From NCBI GenBank assembly GCA_032622095.1, contig CP136067.1, positions 46,355,549-46,419,548 on the forward strand: 64,000 bases of DNA, in the 5' to 3' direction. Both the position numbers and the translations under genes were made by a program. Shown in pieces: positions 1 through 11,992 of this stretch (the first letter of the stretch is position 1; each line of letters starts with the position of its first letter). The notes beneath the pieces are model-generated. The model did not search any database. It was not told the origin of the DNA and worked only from the letters and a program-made list of their open reading frames with translations. This stretch comes from Siphonodentalium dalli (lineage: Eukaryota; Mollusca; Scaphopoda; Gadilida; Siphonodentaliidae).

Positions 1-631
1 TTTATGACTTCACACCCTTACTGTGTTAATTATTCTAGTTTTTAAATCAGGTTTAATTGGCATTTTGTATCAATTGGCCCCAATATTCCAATGCATTCAC
101 CGTAGAAGCTAACGGCAGTTTACAGCACTGACCATCTCAAGCGATAAATTCTTGATTACACACAACGCCATAAGTGTCTTATCCCGTTTACAATATCACT
201 ATCACTGTCAGTAGCCTGTCAAAAACACTGTTAATTAATTTAAGAAAAACAAATCGGGTGTGAATAGGCCTGGCGTTAAGGTTTTGTGGATTTTGTTCCT
301 CCTCTTGGCTAATGGCCACAAGACTAGTGGTTAATTTAGAATATAGGCTATATTATCCAGGGGGTTCAGTTGGACACCCCCCCCCCCTACAACACCGACG
401 GAGACCCTCGGTATATAGCCATACACGTCCATGCATGCCATGTATACACGATAATACTGAACTATAGTATTACGTGCATACGACAAACGTTTATTCACAC
501 AAGGTTTAAATTCAAGGACGGCATACATAATGTTTATTTTTAACTACAGCACAATGCAAATATGTATACATATTTCGTGTTTTGAGTAGGCCTACAGCAT
601 AACCTATTGTGGTAATCGTACAGTATTGTGA
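1..631. other. P450 upstream region, no gene seen
   Basis: AT-rich sequence with a short C run near 378-388. I see no coding exon and no convincing core promoter. The transcription start of the P450 gene that follows cannot be placed from sequence alone. Confidence 0.4.
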
Positions 632-1034
632 ATGACATTGGGCCGCTCCGGGTCTAATTCCGTGCTGCTTGTTAAGATGCTGGGCGAGCTCCATGCAGAT
701 TCGTTTTCTTGGATATCGGTGTTTCTTGCCGTTTTCCTTCTTGTTGCTCTCATCTACCAATATAGATCAAAGAGTATCCGACTACCTCCGGGGCCAATGG
801 GACTGCCCCTCTTGGGGAGCTTTCTAGATTTCCGTGGTCGGGATGTTAGAGATGTTTTGCGGGATTATAGAAACCAATACGGAGACATCTACTCGTACAC
901 AGTGTTCACCAGACTGTACATAGTTATCAACGGCTACGAAACACTCAAGGATTTTTTTGTCAACAATGGGGAGCTTGTTTCGGACAGACCTGTACTTCCG
1001 TTTCGGTCACTGGTTGATCCAGAATACGTGCCAG
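632..1034 (+). CDS. P450 exon 1
   Basis: The open frame starts at ATG 632. A second in-frame ATG at 677 is the better start by family length, because it puts the proline hinge at about residue 38. From 677 the protein opens with a short polar stretch, a membrane anchor (ISVFLAVFLLVALIYQY), basic residues KSIR, then LPPGP. The exon ends at 1034 with CCAG|GTAAGC, a strong donor in phase 1. Residue order and spacing up to DPEYVPG match microsomal CYP2-clan proteins. Confidence 0.85.
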
Positions 1035-4000
1035 GTAAGCTTTTTTTCATTCAACGTCACAGCCATTCTCTTGGCCTCACTTTATAGAGATGTGCAGCGT
1101 GTAACTTGTAATGTGCGACTGACGTGGTAAACGACTGAATTGTAACTGCTTATAAATTTAAAAGGCCCACTTAATTTTCGAACCCCCAGATTACATATAT
1201 AAAATATATGCCATATTATATACATGTACCATTTGAAAGAGGAAGCTCCAAAACAGTGTATTATCAACTTATCCGGTGTAATAAACTGTGAACATGTTGT
1301 TTTTGTTGAGTTACCAACGTGTTTTTGTCATCCAGTTTGTTGTAAAAGGTGTATTATTTTCAATGGAGGGGAATATTCCCCTTCCATTGAAAATTCATCT
1401 TTAGTTGGAATTCTTTTGCATTCTGGAAGCCAAAACGGGGGTAATCTTTATATGATTTCAGCTGTTTTCTATTTCTCTATGGGCATCTTCTGAGACACAG
1501 ATGTTTCAAATGGTGATGAATTATAGTATTTTAATCATATTTTATAGCATATAGGTTGTTATTAAAACCGTATATCAAGTCACTATAAAAAAATAGCGAG
1601 TTTGCGATTTCAAACCGGTACCTGTACGGGTACGCGTACGGGTAGCTAGCTACCCGTACCGGTACAGGTTTTGAAATCGCAAACTGTTTTACCGGTAGAA
1701 TTCATCACATCGACTGGTAATGTATGGTGAGCCAACTGCAACAAAAAAGATATTATGATATAGATTGTTATTCACGTTATTGGCCGATGTTATACTTAGC
1801 GTTATGGGTTGTTGGAAATTTGTATTTAGATTAGATGAGCACCAGGATAATCAGTTGCTTTCATCATGGACGAGCTATAGGTGACAGTTGGAAGAGGATG
1901 TTGCTTTTCTTTTACTCATATTGGTAATATTTTCAACAATTGGATTCTACAAGTCATAGACCGATCGAGTGTTGACAATACATCAGTTGGAATGTTTAAA
2001 CTTAGAAAATAGATTATGATAGCTCAAATATACAATTACGTTATATATAGTTAAAATGTCCAACCAATATTCGGTGTAAAATGTAATGTTTTAGACCAAG
2101 GGTCTAATATTGTCCTACATGTACTTTCAGTTCGATATAATACCGCATTTGTCCCTTATTTTAGTTGGGGAATATTTAGTCATATTAAAGATGCATAATC
2201 CGAATTAACGCTCCCAAGTTACTATTTTTTTGGCTTCGGGGGTAAAAACAAACTATTTGATTCGAATCGATGAACCCACCATCAAAAGCGTAGAGTGATC
2301 AGATATCGACTTTTGAAGTTTGTTATTTCTTGAATTGTGTAATTATTTGTGGCTCAGAAAAGAGTCATGAAACCGACGGTCTCGGACAAAATTGCGGATG
2401 AAGATGCTTAACTCTAAAATCAAGTGGTAATGGGGCCACACTTTTATACTATTGTTGACAGCAGTTAGCATTATTTTGTTGTAATTTATCGATTCTGATA
2501 ACAAAAGCGTATTTTGAAGAAATGTTGTAACTTTATGATATAGGGACCGTCTGATCGGTTTGAGTAGCTTTAAGTAAACCTTTGTTTGGAATCTTTCAAC
2601 AGATCGAAGGGTCGGCCCGTCGGGGCAAGGGAATATTTATCCCAAGAATTGGGATTGTTGTCGGGATCTAAACCCGGAGGTAGGTTGAAATGTTTAACTT
2701 GGTAACAAAAAAGATGTCAAAATGTAGTCTGTTTATTATACGGATTGAATAAAGAGCGTTTGCTTCACTTCTGTGCGAAACACAGAAAACAGCTGAAACT
2801 CGCTCTGCTTATGCTTAGATTTTGTAGAGTATGTATAGGTATTTCGTGTCTTTGGCGACCTATATTATCCCCACTACAGTATACACCAGTATTTTGGTTC
2901 AAATGTGCCATGCCCGTTCAGATGGTAAATATATATTAAAATGAGAAATCAGTCCCCACCTACATACGATAAGGTAACTAAACGGTAATTGTATTCAAAT
3001 GTGCAATGCATAGATAAATAAACGATATATGATATATTTATGTCCTTGTACAATGGGTTGAGACAGGGACGTGACGACAGGGGTGTCTCAACCCCCCCCC
3101 CCAACTTTGGTCAAATGTTCAACAACATTTGGAAATTTGATATACCTGACACAACATTTGTTGGAAATTTCACACAAACAATAGGTTGAAATTGTTTTCG
3201 TAGTTTGATTTTTGAACAATTTATCAGTGGAGAATTTGTAGTTTTTAGACCAACATTTGCATTTTCCCTATTTTTGGTAACATAATTTGGACTGAATGGC
3301 TGTCAGAAACAGTTGGAAATTATTCAAGCTTTGGGGGGTGTCAGGTCTCAAAATGTCCAACAATTGGAAAGCTTGATGCCAGCCAAGGGGAGGGCGTTCA
3401 AATGGAATTACGCGCAAACTTGTGAATTTGATATCGTTCGAGATGTATAGTTAGAAATTCGAAGGTGGACACCCTTCCTAACGCGCAGACCATCTATAGC
3501 CATGTCCCTGCAATGGGCCGAGGCTGCGTCTATAGCACCATCTATACACACTCTATTAATCACAACCTGTCATTAATGCAGTGAACAAAGTTGTTAGTGA
3601 AAACAATCGGCCTTCCGTATTTATCTAAGCGCTAGAAGCCGCCTCGAGAATTTGAACACAAATCCTGGGTTAAAATGACAACTTTATAAATAATATTTGC
3701 CCATGAAATCTTTCAATAAATAGGTTAACGCATAGCTGACTGGAATTTCATGGAATTCATGGACCTTTGAGTGAGAAAATCGTAGTGAAAGGCTACCGGT
3801 CAACGGGACAAATCTACCCGTTTCAATTCGCTATCGCTTTATGTGCTGCATTGAAAGTACCCAAGTAACCGTGACGATGTTCACAGATTTACCCGTACCC
3901 GTTCCCGTCGGACGGGTATCGCAAACTCGCTAATAATCGGTGACTCGAAAGTTAAGTGGGCCTTTAAAGAGTCAATCATCATAGTCGATTCTAGTACAAC

Positions 4001-7000
4001 CAATTCTAACCTGAACTCTTCTGAAAATGACAGTTTAATGCCTGCCAGATCCATGCAACAATATATAAGTGGAATATATATGTTGTCTGTCCGGCGTGTC
4101 ATATTGAGGAATTATGCATTTTCCAATAACCCATGAAACATATTAAAACTAGCGATACACATGCGGTTAATAAGAAAATGTTATAAAGCTGGAGAGTTTT
4201 AATATTTTGTTCGAAGCCAATTGACCGTGTGGAATCCGCACGCGATTAAATAGCGAAAGATACTTAATCGGGGTTCACGATAAAATAGCGATTGACGTTC
4301 GTAACATCACTGTGTGCGGACGGAACTGAACGCTGGTTTGCAACTTTGCGGTAAACAGCCATAAATAAAAGTCGCTCACCTCAGACTGACTACGGCACGT
4401 ATGTTTCCGTCTTTTCCTCCAATTGTGTAAAAATTCCAGCCCGGATGCCAATCTGCCTCGATGAGGGGTGTGTTCCGCTACATTTTCGTACTAATTACGT
4501 TTCAGTGTCCGGTCTACTTCTCTCGTATATCAAGCTTAAACCTCCTATTTTCGTGCTAAAAACACGTCACGTTTGCGATCAAAAGCACATTTTTCAAACT
4601 ATATGATGTCGTATTTAATAACAAAGACATGTTTTGGATGCCTTAATATCCCATTGAAAGACACGCTTAAAGTGATGTGAAACGTAAATTGAACCTCACA
4701 ATTGAGTTCCCTGCGTCATTCTGTGGGAAGAGTGAATAAAATAACTCCGATACACGAAATCCCCCATCCTGAAGTCAGTTTGTACACATTATACGGCCAT
4801 TCGGCTAACTATTTATATTCATCAATCGTCCCGATTAATCTCACCATAATAACACGAAAATACAAACCGATGCGTTGTCTTGTGCAGTCACGGAAATGCC
4901 CGAGCACTTCCGACTCGATTGGGATTGAATCGGGTTTCGTTCTCAGAAATGGCTTCTAGGGAGGATGACCGTTCGCTGGAATAGCGTCATGCACATCAGA
5001 ATATTAAAGCGAAAAACAAATTGACATCGCAATCGGTAGTCAATTCGACAGGGAAGGAATAGAAAGGGAATTGTTGCGTGAAATCACAAACGGAAGAACA
5101 TTGGCCGAGTTAGTGGCAAAGATTATAATCGAACAGTGATCGAGAGGTAATAATTCCAAAATGTTACTATTTATAGAAAATTGTAAGCGCATTGACCGAA
5201 TTTTTACATCAATCTGGCCGCAAGCACAGTACCGTTCAGAAAGAGTTGTCTTACTTTTGTAACTCAAAACTGTTTAATTACATTATACCTGTACAATAGT
5301 ACAAATAATTGGTATTCAATATGCCAGTACAGAACATTTGTTAGCTCATTGGCCATGAAATGTTTTTAATGGCAAATTCTGTTGTCAAGCTTTAGTAAGC
5401 ACTATTCATTCTGATGGATGATAACTATAATGGAAAGCCTTTTTCACATGTATTAGCTAATTGCACATTAGCGTAAGTGAATTACAATTAAGCGTAATGT
5501 ATTACACTCAGGTGTAATGCACACATATAAAGCGTACTTCACTTACGCTTAACCATATGATGTAGATAAAGCATTACTCCTATGAGTAATAGAATTATGA
5601 CTAGTGTGCTTAAGCGTAATTGATTAAAGTGTGCTTAAGCGTAATTGATTTACACTTAAGCTCACTGGTCATTTATTTTCATTGATAGATTAATTACACT
5701 TAATCATAAATGAATTATGCTTAAGCGATTATACGAGAAGCCGTTTTCACATTTATTCTGATTCTGCTTAATCGCAAATAATTTACGCTTAAGTGTAAAT
5801 CATTTGCACTTAAGAGCAAATCATTTATACTTAAATACAAATCATATGCGCTTTAGCGGAAATAGTATGGGAGGCCCTTTTCACATTTATTATTTATTTG
5901 CGCTTAAGCGCAAATATTTGTGCTTAAGCATAAATCATTAAGCACAAATATTTGTGCTTAAGCGTAAATCATTTGCGCTTAAGCACAAATATGTGTCTAT
6001 CAATTTATTTGCGCTTAAGCGCAAATACCTAACACTCCATTACATCCCTCTGATGTGAATGATTGAGTCCATCTCATATTATATTAGCATGGGCCCATAG
6101 TAATAGCCCCATACAGACTCGAAGTTGAAGAAAAAACATATTTCCATATGCATATCAGCATCTCTGTCCCTGGTGTCCCAAGATTTGGTGCCTCACTCCC
6201 AGAGCTCATGTATATTTTATTATCTCCTGCACAGATATATACCATTTCCATGGCCATAAATAGGGAATTAGGGGTTACTGGGGTTTGCTTCCCTCATATG
6301 GTGTACTCATTGACTTGAAGTTGGGGAAAAACCCCTATTTTCATAATATCAGCATCCCTGTCCCCAAGAATTTGTGTCGCCATCCCAGAGATATAGTATA
6401 TTTTATAAAAGAGACATATCCTACACAGATCTATATCATTTCCATGGTCATAAAACAGATCTTGGGGTTTCTGGGGGATTGTTTCCCTCATATGGTGGGG
6501 CTATATCAATTTTAGTGATGTGTTTAGGCCTGTGCCATGTAAAATTAATTCAGGGGGGATCATTGCATATTGATTTTTATTTGCGCTTAAGTGCAAATGA
6601 TTTGCGCTTAAGCGCAAATATGATCTGTTTGCTTAATTGCAAATGATAGAGGTTATTTGCGCTTAAGCGTAAATAAATAATAAATGTGAAAAGGGCCTCC
6701 CATATAATAGATCACATTTATGGCAATTTTATGCTAAAGCGCAAATATATTATTAGACACATATTTTTTGCGCTTGAGCGCAAATGATTTACACTAATAA
6801 ATAATATATTTGAAAAGGCTGTCTCCCATGCGATTTCCTTTAAACTCAAATTTACTCTGGCAATAAGACATCAATCAAACATCGGTTTAGACTTCCCCAT
6901 ATACTATGAGATGGACTCAATTATTCAGACAGAGGAAATCAGTTGGAGTTAGGTATTTGCTTAAGCATTATTCATATTAATTATGCTTATGTGTAAATGA

Positions 7001-10000
7001 GTTCCGCGCTTAAGCGTAAATGAAGTACGCTTAAACGTAATTCATATACACTCTCATTGAACTCCCCTCAAGCTGAAATGGATGCAACCGCATTACTAGT
7101 GCCAGTAACCTACATCAGGTTATACCAATATACATGAGGTATATTGGGAGCCAAATTAACATTTAATAAATAATAGAGCTTAAGCGATATAATTGAGCTT
7201 AAGCGATATAATAAGGGAAGATATAATTGCGATTAAGTTCAATAAGGAAATATCTAATTGCGCTTAGCACAATAAGGAATATCTTATTGCACTTAAGCAC
7301 AAAAAGGAATATCGTATTGCACTTAAGCGCAATAAGGAATCTCTAAGCGCAATAAGGAATCTTCTTATTGCACTTAAGCGCGATAAGAAATATTCTTATT
7401 GCACTTAAGTGTAATTAGAGATTCCTTGATTTGGGGGGGGGGGGGGCTTTAGCTCAATTATTTATTAAATGTTAATTTGGCTTCCTCCCATAGAGGTGAG
7501 ATAGCTGATGAACCCAATTACACTCAAGCGTAATTCAAATGTATTACGCTGATCGTAAGTTAATTATGCTTAAGCATAAATAATTTATACTTAAGTGTAA
7601 TTAGCTACTATAAAGTGAATCTGGGATAAGGGGAGTACTCTAAATTGTTCTTTCGACCAGCTGTTTCTACCAATTAAAAAAAATTCTCATTTATTTTGAA
7701 ACTAATGAAAGACAATGGTATATTTTTTTACTAGTAATATTCATTATAAACTTGTACAAATCTGAAAACAAACAAAATTTTAATATTTAAGAAATTTAGA
7801 GTTCCCTCTCTTACAGCAGCAACCACTATGCCAGGAAGACCAATCGATCTAGTTCAGCCCGATTGGGCTATTATAATTTATAGATCGATCGGTGGTTCAT
7901 GCACTCTCTGCGTTTGAAATATTGCTAATAATTTCCATTTACATAAGTCAATAATGCCATTGCAGATAACTTCATCTTAAATTCGACCAAATGTGTTGAC
8001 GTTTGATAAGAAGGGCAGGAATTCCCCGATTTGTTTATTTTCAATCGATGAGAAGCATGACGACCTGGATCAGCTGATCGGTTCGGAGGTGTGCCAATCG
8101 TATTTTGCATGCTGTGAATACCCATTCACGCCTAAATTTGCAAACAATCCATATATAACATATACACAGTGTGTACACTTTGTTAGTTGCCAATTAATTC
8201 TCGACATTTCAATTAGAAAACATGAGATATCGATGCAAAAATCAAGACATAATCACATTATCTAGTTTGTGTTTTGTTGAATCTACTTTCGGTTATCGAC
8301 ATGTCGGCTATTGTTTTGGCTGTTCTCTTAACCGTGCGTGCCAGCCGATCGTCGTTTTTCGGGCGGTTCCGATTTCTTCCGAATATAATTCCATGACCTC
8401 CACGCGATGATTCGCGCCGAAAATGTGGTTGTATCTGAGAAGATTTCTTACTCTGACCGCAGTTTTCAACAATTTAATACGGGGCGAATACCGCATCAAT
8501 AATATGCAACCTTGGGGTTTTATTTCTAGTTTTTTATGACCTTTCTTATGGTATATCGGATACAGTTCTGTCTGACATGAAATATATACCCACCGGGAGT
8601 GAAGCTAATGACTTTAACGTTTGGCCCCATGTTTCTCGATATACGAGCCCGATTTCAATGCGTGGTGCTCCAACAGAATTGAACGCCCGTTAAAATCTGA
8701 CAAACTAGCATTGAACGTCCGGTATTTTTTTTTATTTTTGTATTGAACGCCTGTAAACTTTCGATTACACCCTGTAACGTGCCTTTTACGGCCGGTTCGC
8801 AGCATATATTGCACGTTTCTAACTTGATTTTCACATTGCACTAATGTAAATTTTTACATTTCCACAGCCAATATTGCTACTTGTGCTAACAAATGTTTAT
8901 TAAAATGGTCAAATGTCGCAGTCAAGATATCAGATGCATCAGATCATCCTTGAATGTCCAATGTTTGAGATTTTCCCTTATTTGTTATCTTAACTAGCAC
9001 TTTAACTATAATGAGTAACCATGAAAACCCCACACTCTTTGTCAATGGTAGTCTTTTATATTTTAAGACTATAGATTAACTATAGTTTACAATGTGCTAG
9101 AATTTATCCAAAATACGACAAATTGTATCTTGTTTTAGTGGAAATAAGTCACATGATAGCATGTTCTAGAAAATAACACAATATAACACAGTGTAAACTA
9201 TATATACTAGTATTTTTTATAAATGTAAAATATTACATTCGACCAAAGATGGTGGGTTTCCAAGGTTACACTCGAGAAAGCGAAACCGTTTATTTGCGCA
9301 TGATGGTAGGTATACAATAATATCGACACATGTACGGGCCATCCTAAGTCCGGCGGTTACAATTCACTCTGGCTTGATCTAGCCAATTTTAAAATGAATA
9401 TGGACAGTTAATTAGGTTTCTCAGAATAATGCAGAATGAATTGTAACGGACAAAATTCATAGATAAAAAAATTAGTGATTTCCGCACATTATGTATATGT
9501 GATGGCAGTGTTCGGTCCAGCGTAGCAGGGGACTGAACTCTGCCTTACAGTTTGCTAAATACAATACCTTCGCCATCGCTGGATGACTTAAGTTATATTC
9601 CATTCACCTTACACATTCAGCCACCCAGTGTGACTGCATGGGGTGGCTATGTATACAATGTATAGGTAATAATAGTGTCGTACATGATGTATATATTCTC
9701 TCTATATGTATATGAATATCTGTTCCAGGTGTTCTATTCGCATCCGGTCGGGTGTGGAAAGATAATCGAAGATTCTGTTTGCGCAACCTAAGAAATTTCG
9801 GAATGGGAAAAAATCTCATGCAGCAGAGAATACACGCGGAGATACATCATTTTATTGGAAGAATCGGCAGCCACTCCGAAGAACCATTCGATATCAAGAA
9901 ACTCGCATCAGCTGGTACCGGAAACGTCATCAGCTCCATGCTCTTTGGCAAACGATTCGATTACGACGACGACAATTTCAAAGATTTTCTCCAGATATTT

Positions 10001-10218
10001 GACACTGCTATATCAACAAGACAGAATTTCTTGACTAGTATTCCGATATTTAGGTTCATACCAGGAGATCCCTTCAAAGTTCGCAATACAATCGAATGGG
10101 GGAAAAGAGTCAAGGTGCTGCTGACAGCGGAGATCGACGCTCGGAGAGCAAGGTGTGAACCAAACTGCAAAACAGAGTTCAGTCCCCTCGCTACGCGATG
10201 TCTGAACGCTGCCGGCAT
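632..10218 (+). CDS. Cytochrome P450, CYP2 clan, N-terminal half (two exons only)
   Basis: Cytochrome P450s of the CYP2 clan are heme-thiolate monooxygenases anchored in the endoplasmic reticulum. Seen: exon 1 encodes a hydrophobic N-terminal anchor, the proline hinge LPPGPMGLPLLGSF and a YGDIYSYTVF segment. Exon 2 encodes the C-helix WKDNR (the WxxxR motif whose residues contact heme propionates) followed by RNFGMGK. The exons join in phase 1 (CCA G|GT..AG|GT) to read YVPGVLFASGRVWKDNRRF, which fits the family. Missing: the I-helix threonine motif, ExxR and the cysteine heme loop. No such exon was recognised between 10.2 kb and the LINE at 18.5 kb. Either the rest lies far downstream or this is a 3'-truncated pseudogene. 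Family identity is firm; subfamily and functional status are not. Confidence 0.85.
2187..2572. mobile_element. TTAA-flanked MITE, family G (copy 1)
   Basis: Begins TTAAAGATGCATAATCCGA and ends in the inverse form TCGGTTTGAGTAGCTTTAA. Internal landmarks shared with the other copies are a TTTGGCTTCGGGGGTAAAAA segment, GAACCCACC, GATCAGATATCGA and AACTCTAAAATCAAGTGG. Other copies lie at 10377, 20225, 20963, 33345, 40161 and 61058. Non-coding. Confidence 0.7.
3060..3515 (+). repeat. Interspersed repeat, copy 1 of 2
   Basis: Contains CCCAACTTTGGTCAAATGTT, GAATTTGTAGTTTTTAGACC and AAGGTGGACACCC ... CATGTCCCTG. The same series recurs at 12955-13850, there split by a CT microsatellite. No ORF of note; class unknown. 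Confidence 0.55.
3936..5440. other. Intronic sequence, nothing recognised
   Basis: About 1.5 kb of the P450 intron with no coding exon, RNA gene or repeat that I can match elsewhere in the window. Short ORFs here lack codon or motif support. Confidence 0.4.
5460..7600. repeat. CTTAAG-palindrome array inside a larger inverted repeat
   Basis: Dozens of variants of the palindrome ATTTGCGCTTAAGCGCAAAT and relatives (GCTTAAGCGTAA, TTGCACTTAAGCGCAATAA) are spaced a few to tens of bases apart. The region is also symmetric at large scale: AGGCCCTTTTCACATTTATT near 5873 faces its inverse near 6685, and GAGTCCATCTCAT near 6065 faces its inverse near 6900. Its centre holds a ~200 bp direct duplication (about 6100-6290 and 6290-6500) marked by CAGCATC, CCATTTCCATGG and CCCTCATATGGTG. 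At 7200-7400 the motif forms a short tandem run with AATAAGGAATATC. No coding potential. Confidence 0.8.
7601..9355. other. Intronic sequence, nothing firm
   Basis: AT-rich with small shadow ORFs. No repeat family or exon was recognised. Confidence 0.35.
9356..9447. mobile_element. 92 bp MITE upstream of P450 exon 2
   Basis: Starts GTTACAATTCACTCTG and ends CAGAATGAATTGTAAC, which are ~16 bp terminal inverted repeats. The interior includes GGCTTGATCTAG and GAATATGGACAGTT. A second copy at 10267-10354 lies just after exon 2. Confidence 0.75.
9729..10218 (+). CDS. P450 exon 2
   Basis: Acceptor TTCCAG|GT at 9727-9729. The frame opens GVLFASGRVWKDNRRF, with the C-helix WKDNR, then FGMGK, a long D/E-F region and FDYDDDNFKDFLQIFDTAI, ITS-like FLTSIPIFRFIPGDPFK and IEWGKRVKVLLTAEIDARR, in the order expected for CYP2-clan helices C to G. 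Two donors are possible: AAG|GTGTGA at 10152/10153 and CAT|GTGTAT at 10218/10219. After 10152 the translation only weakly resembles the family's DPxxxRDF segment, so the 3' boundary is uncertain or the exon is decaying. Confidence 0.8.
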
Positions 10219-10266
10219 GTGTATTTTCTTAATTAAATCTAACATTTTTATTGAAGTGTTTTGTCA

Positions 10267-10354
10267 GTTACAATTCATTCTGGCTTGATCTAGACATTTT
10301 TCAAATGAATATGGACAGTTCAGTTTCTCAGAATAATGCAGAATGAATTGTGAC
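10267..10354. mobile_element. 88 bp MITE downstream of P450 exon 2
   Basis: Second copy of the GTTACAATTCATTCTG ... CAGAATGAATTGTGAC element found at 9356-9447, in the same orientation. The pair brackets exon 2. Confidence 0.75.
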
Positions 10355-10376
10355 CTACAAAAGTCTCAAATAATTA

Positions 10377-10861
10377 AATGTACTTAATCCGACCAGAGGG
10401 TCCCCATCTCAACAGATTCCAACAACAACAATCCGATCAGAGGGTCCTATATTACTATTTCTTTGGCTTTGGTGGTAAACAATATTTGATTCGAGTCGAG
10501 GAACCCATCAAACAAAGCTCAGAGTTATTAGATATTGATTTTTGAAAATTCTTATGTTCTCGAGATGAGTACTAATAATTGCCGTCAATTTCGTTTCCTG
10601 CTCGAGATTTGTACACCAAAACTCTATTCAAACAGACAAGGATGGATAACTCTAAAATCATGTGGTAATAATAACGCAATTTTGACTGAGATCTGGGCCA
10701 GAAAGTATTCCCGATAATGAAAAATAATAGATTTCTAAAATCGATATCTAACAAATCTGAGCTTTGATGGGTGACTTTCTCGACTCGAATCAAATATTTT
10801 TGACCCCCGACGCCATTGAAATAGTAATTGAGAGGAGTTTTATCGGATTGAGTACCTTTAA
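10377..10861. mobile_element. TTAA-flanked MITE, family G (copy 2)
   Basis: Near-full-length family G copy from GTACTTAATCCGACCAGAGG to CGGATTGAGTACCTTTAA. The arms are inverted relative to each other: TTTGGCTTTGGTGG near 10460 faces the inverse near 10800. Both arms carry GATCGAT/ATCGATATC and GAGGAACCCATCA landmarks. Confidence 0.75.
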
Positions 10862-11992
10862 ATGTGACATTTCTTCACATTACGTGTAGGTGCGGGCAGC
10901 GGCCGGTAAGTCCTGCTAAAAATAGAAATGACAACAATATTGAATATATCAGCTTTATAAGACTTGTTATGGCTCATTGTTCAACTATTAAAGACTCGTT
11001 TTCTCGTCGGGAAGTACATGTAGTTTACGCCATGGATATACTATATTGTTCAAGAACATTTTAAACTGAGAATAATTTAATTAAACGTTAAAGATGGGTA
11101 TATTCTGTTAAAATATTCAGCTCCGTCAAAAACCGCCATAAACAGAAAGAATATTAAAATATAGACAGGCTTTGTTCTTATACCAATCAGAAATATGGCA
11201 TAAACAGTATGTTATTGTCAAATGTTTTCCTTTGTTACGTAAACAAAAGCAAAACACGCTACATAACCTGGCTTTTGTTTAGATCCGGATATGGTAAACA
11301 TAAAGAGCGTTATTTGTTACAGTTTTCCTGATATTGAAATAATAAAGAGCGTTTATATCATTTGTATGTGCTTAACCAATATAATTGCTCTGTGTTATGT
11401 AAACAGAAGCAAAACTTCTGTAACACGAGCAGGTTCTTGTTTACGTACACCATCGTACGTCTTGACGACAATATACTATTTACGCGCTGATTATGATTGG
11501 CATATGAACAAAACTATATATATTTTAATATTCCTTCCGTTGATGGCGATTTGAACAAATATGAATATTATTTTGCACGAACGCCGCCCGTGCCTTTAAA
11601 CTGAGCAGTATTGCCGAATAATTTAATTAAAGGTTAAAGCGGCATGGCGATTTGCGCTCTGAAATACACCTATTACTATTCGCTTTTGAAATGTTCCCGG
11701 TATCGAAAGTGGTAGATAAATACTTGAATTACCTTTCTACGGGCAGTAGATATGTCCCAGAAAAAAATGCATTGAAGTAATACTGTGGGTTACCCGGTAT
11801 GGAGCTCCGGATGTGATATCGATTTTTTTTAAATGCGGCCCGAAGCATTCGCATGGGTTAACTATAAGTGTCAGTATTGGTATGTATAAATTTGGGGATA
11901 CAATAGAGATTCCAACAATACTAAAATGTTGGGGGGGTCAAACTGGGTACAGCGTCATAATGATCGTCGGAAACTTAGACATGTATATATAT
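10862..11992. other. Unassigned sequence
   Basis: No supported exon. AAAGAGCGTT and GTAAACAAAAGCAAAAC segments recur at about 11225-11420, suggesting a degenerate repeat of unknown class. Confidence 0.35.

Larger units (their letters stand above)
1595..3935. mobile_element. Candidate element with matching ends (about 2.3 kb)
   Basis: The left end at 1595 reads ATAGCGAGTTTGCGAT and the right end near 3920-3935 carries the inverse, ATCGCAAACTCGCTAAT. Both ends continue into ACGGGTAC-rich sequence. The left end is itself a ~90 bp near-palindrome (1598-1688) centred on TAGCTAGCTA. There is no transposase ORF. The two ends could also be two independent copies of a short palindromic MITE, so the single-element reading is tentative. 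Confidence 0.35.
1035..9728 (+). other. P450 intron 1 (8.7 kb)
   Basis: Bounded by GTAAGC at 1035 and a TTCCAG acceptor ending at 9728. It is phase 1 and restores an unbroken P450 reading frame across the junction. It holds a candidate inverted-ended element (1595-3935), a TTAA MITE (2187-2572), the CTTAAG palindrome array (5460-7600) and a 92 bp MITE (9356-9447). No exon-like sequence was recognised in the rest. Confidence 0.75.

Noticed and set aside
5460-7600. CRISPR-like array of short repeats
   Set aside because: Animal DNA, irregular spacing, palindromic variants instead of identical repeats, and no cas genes.
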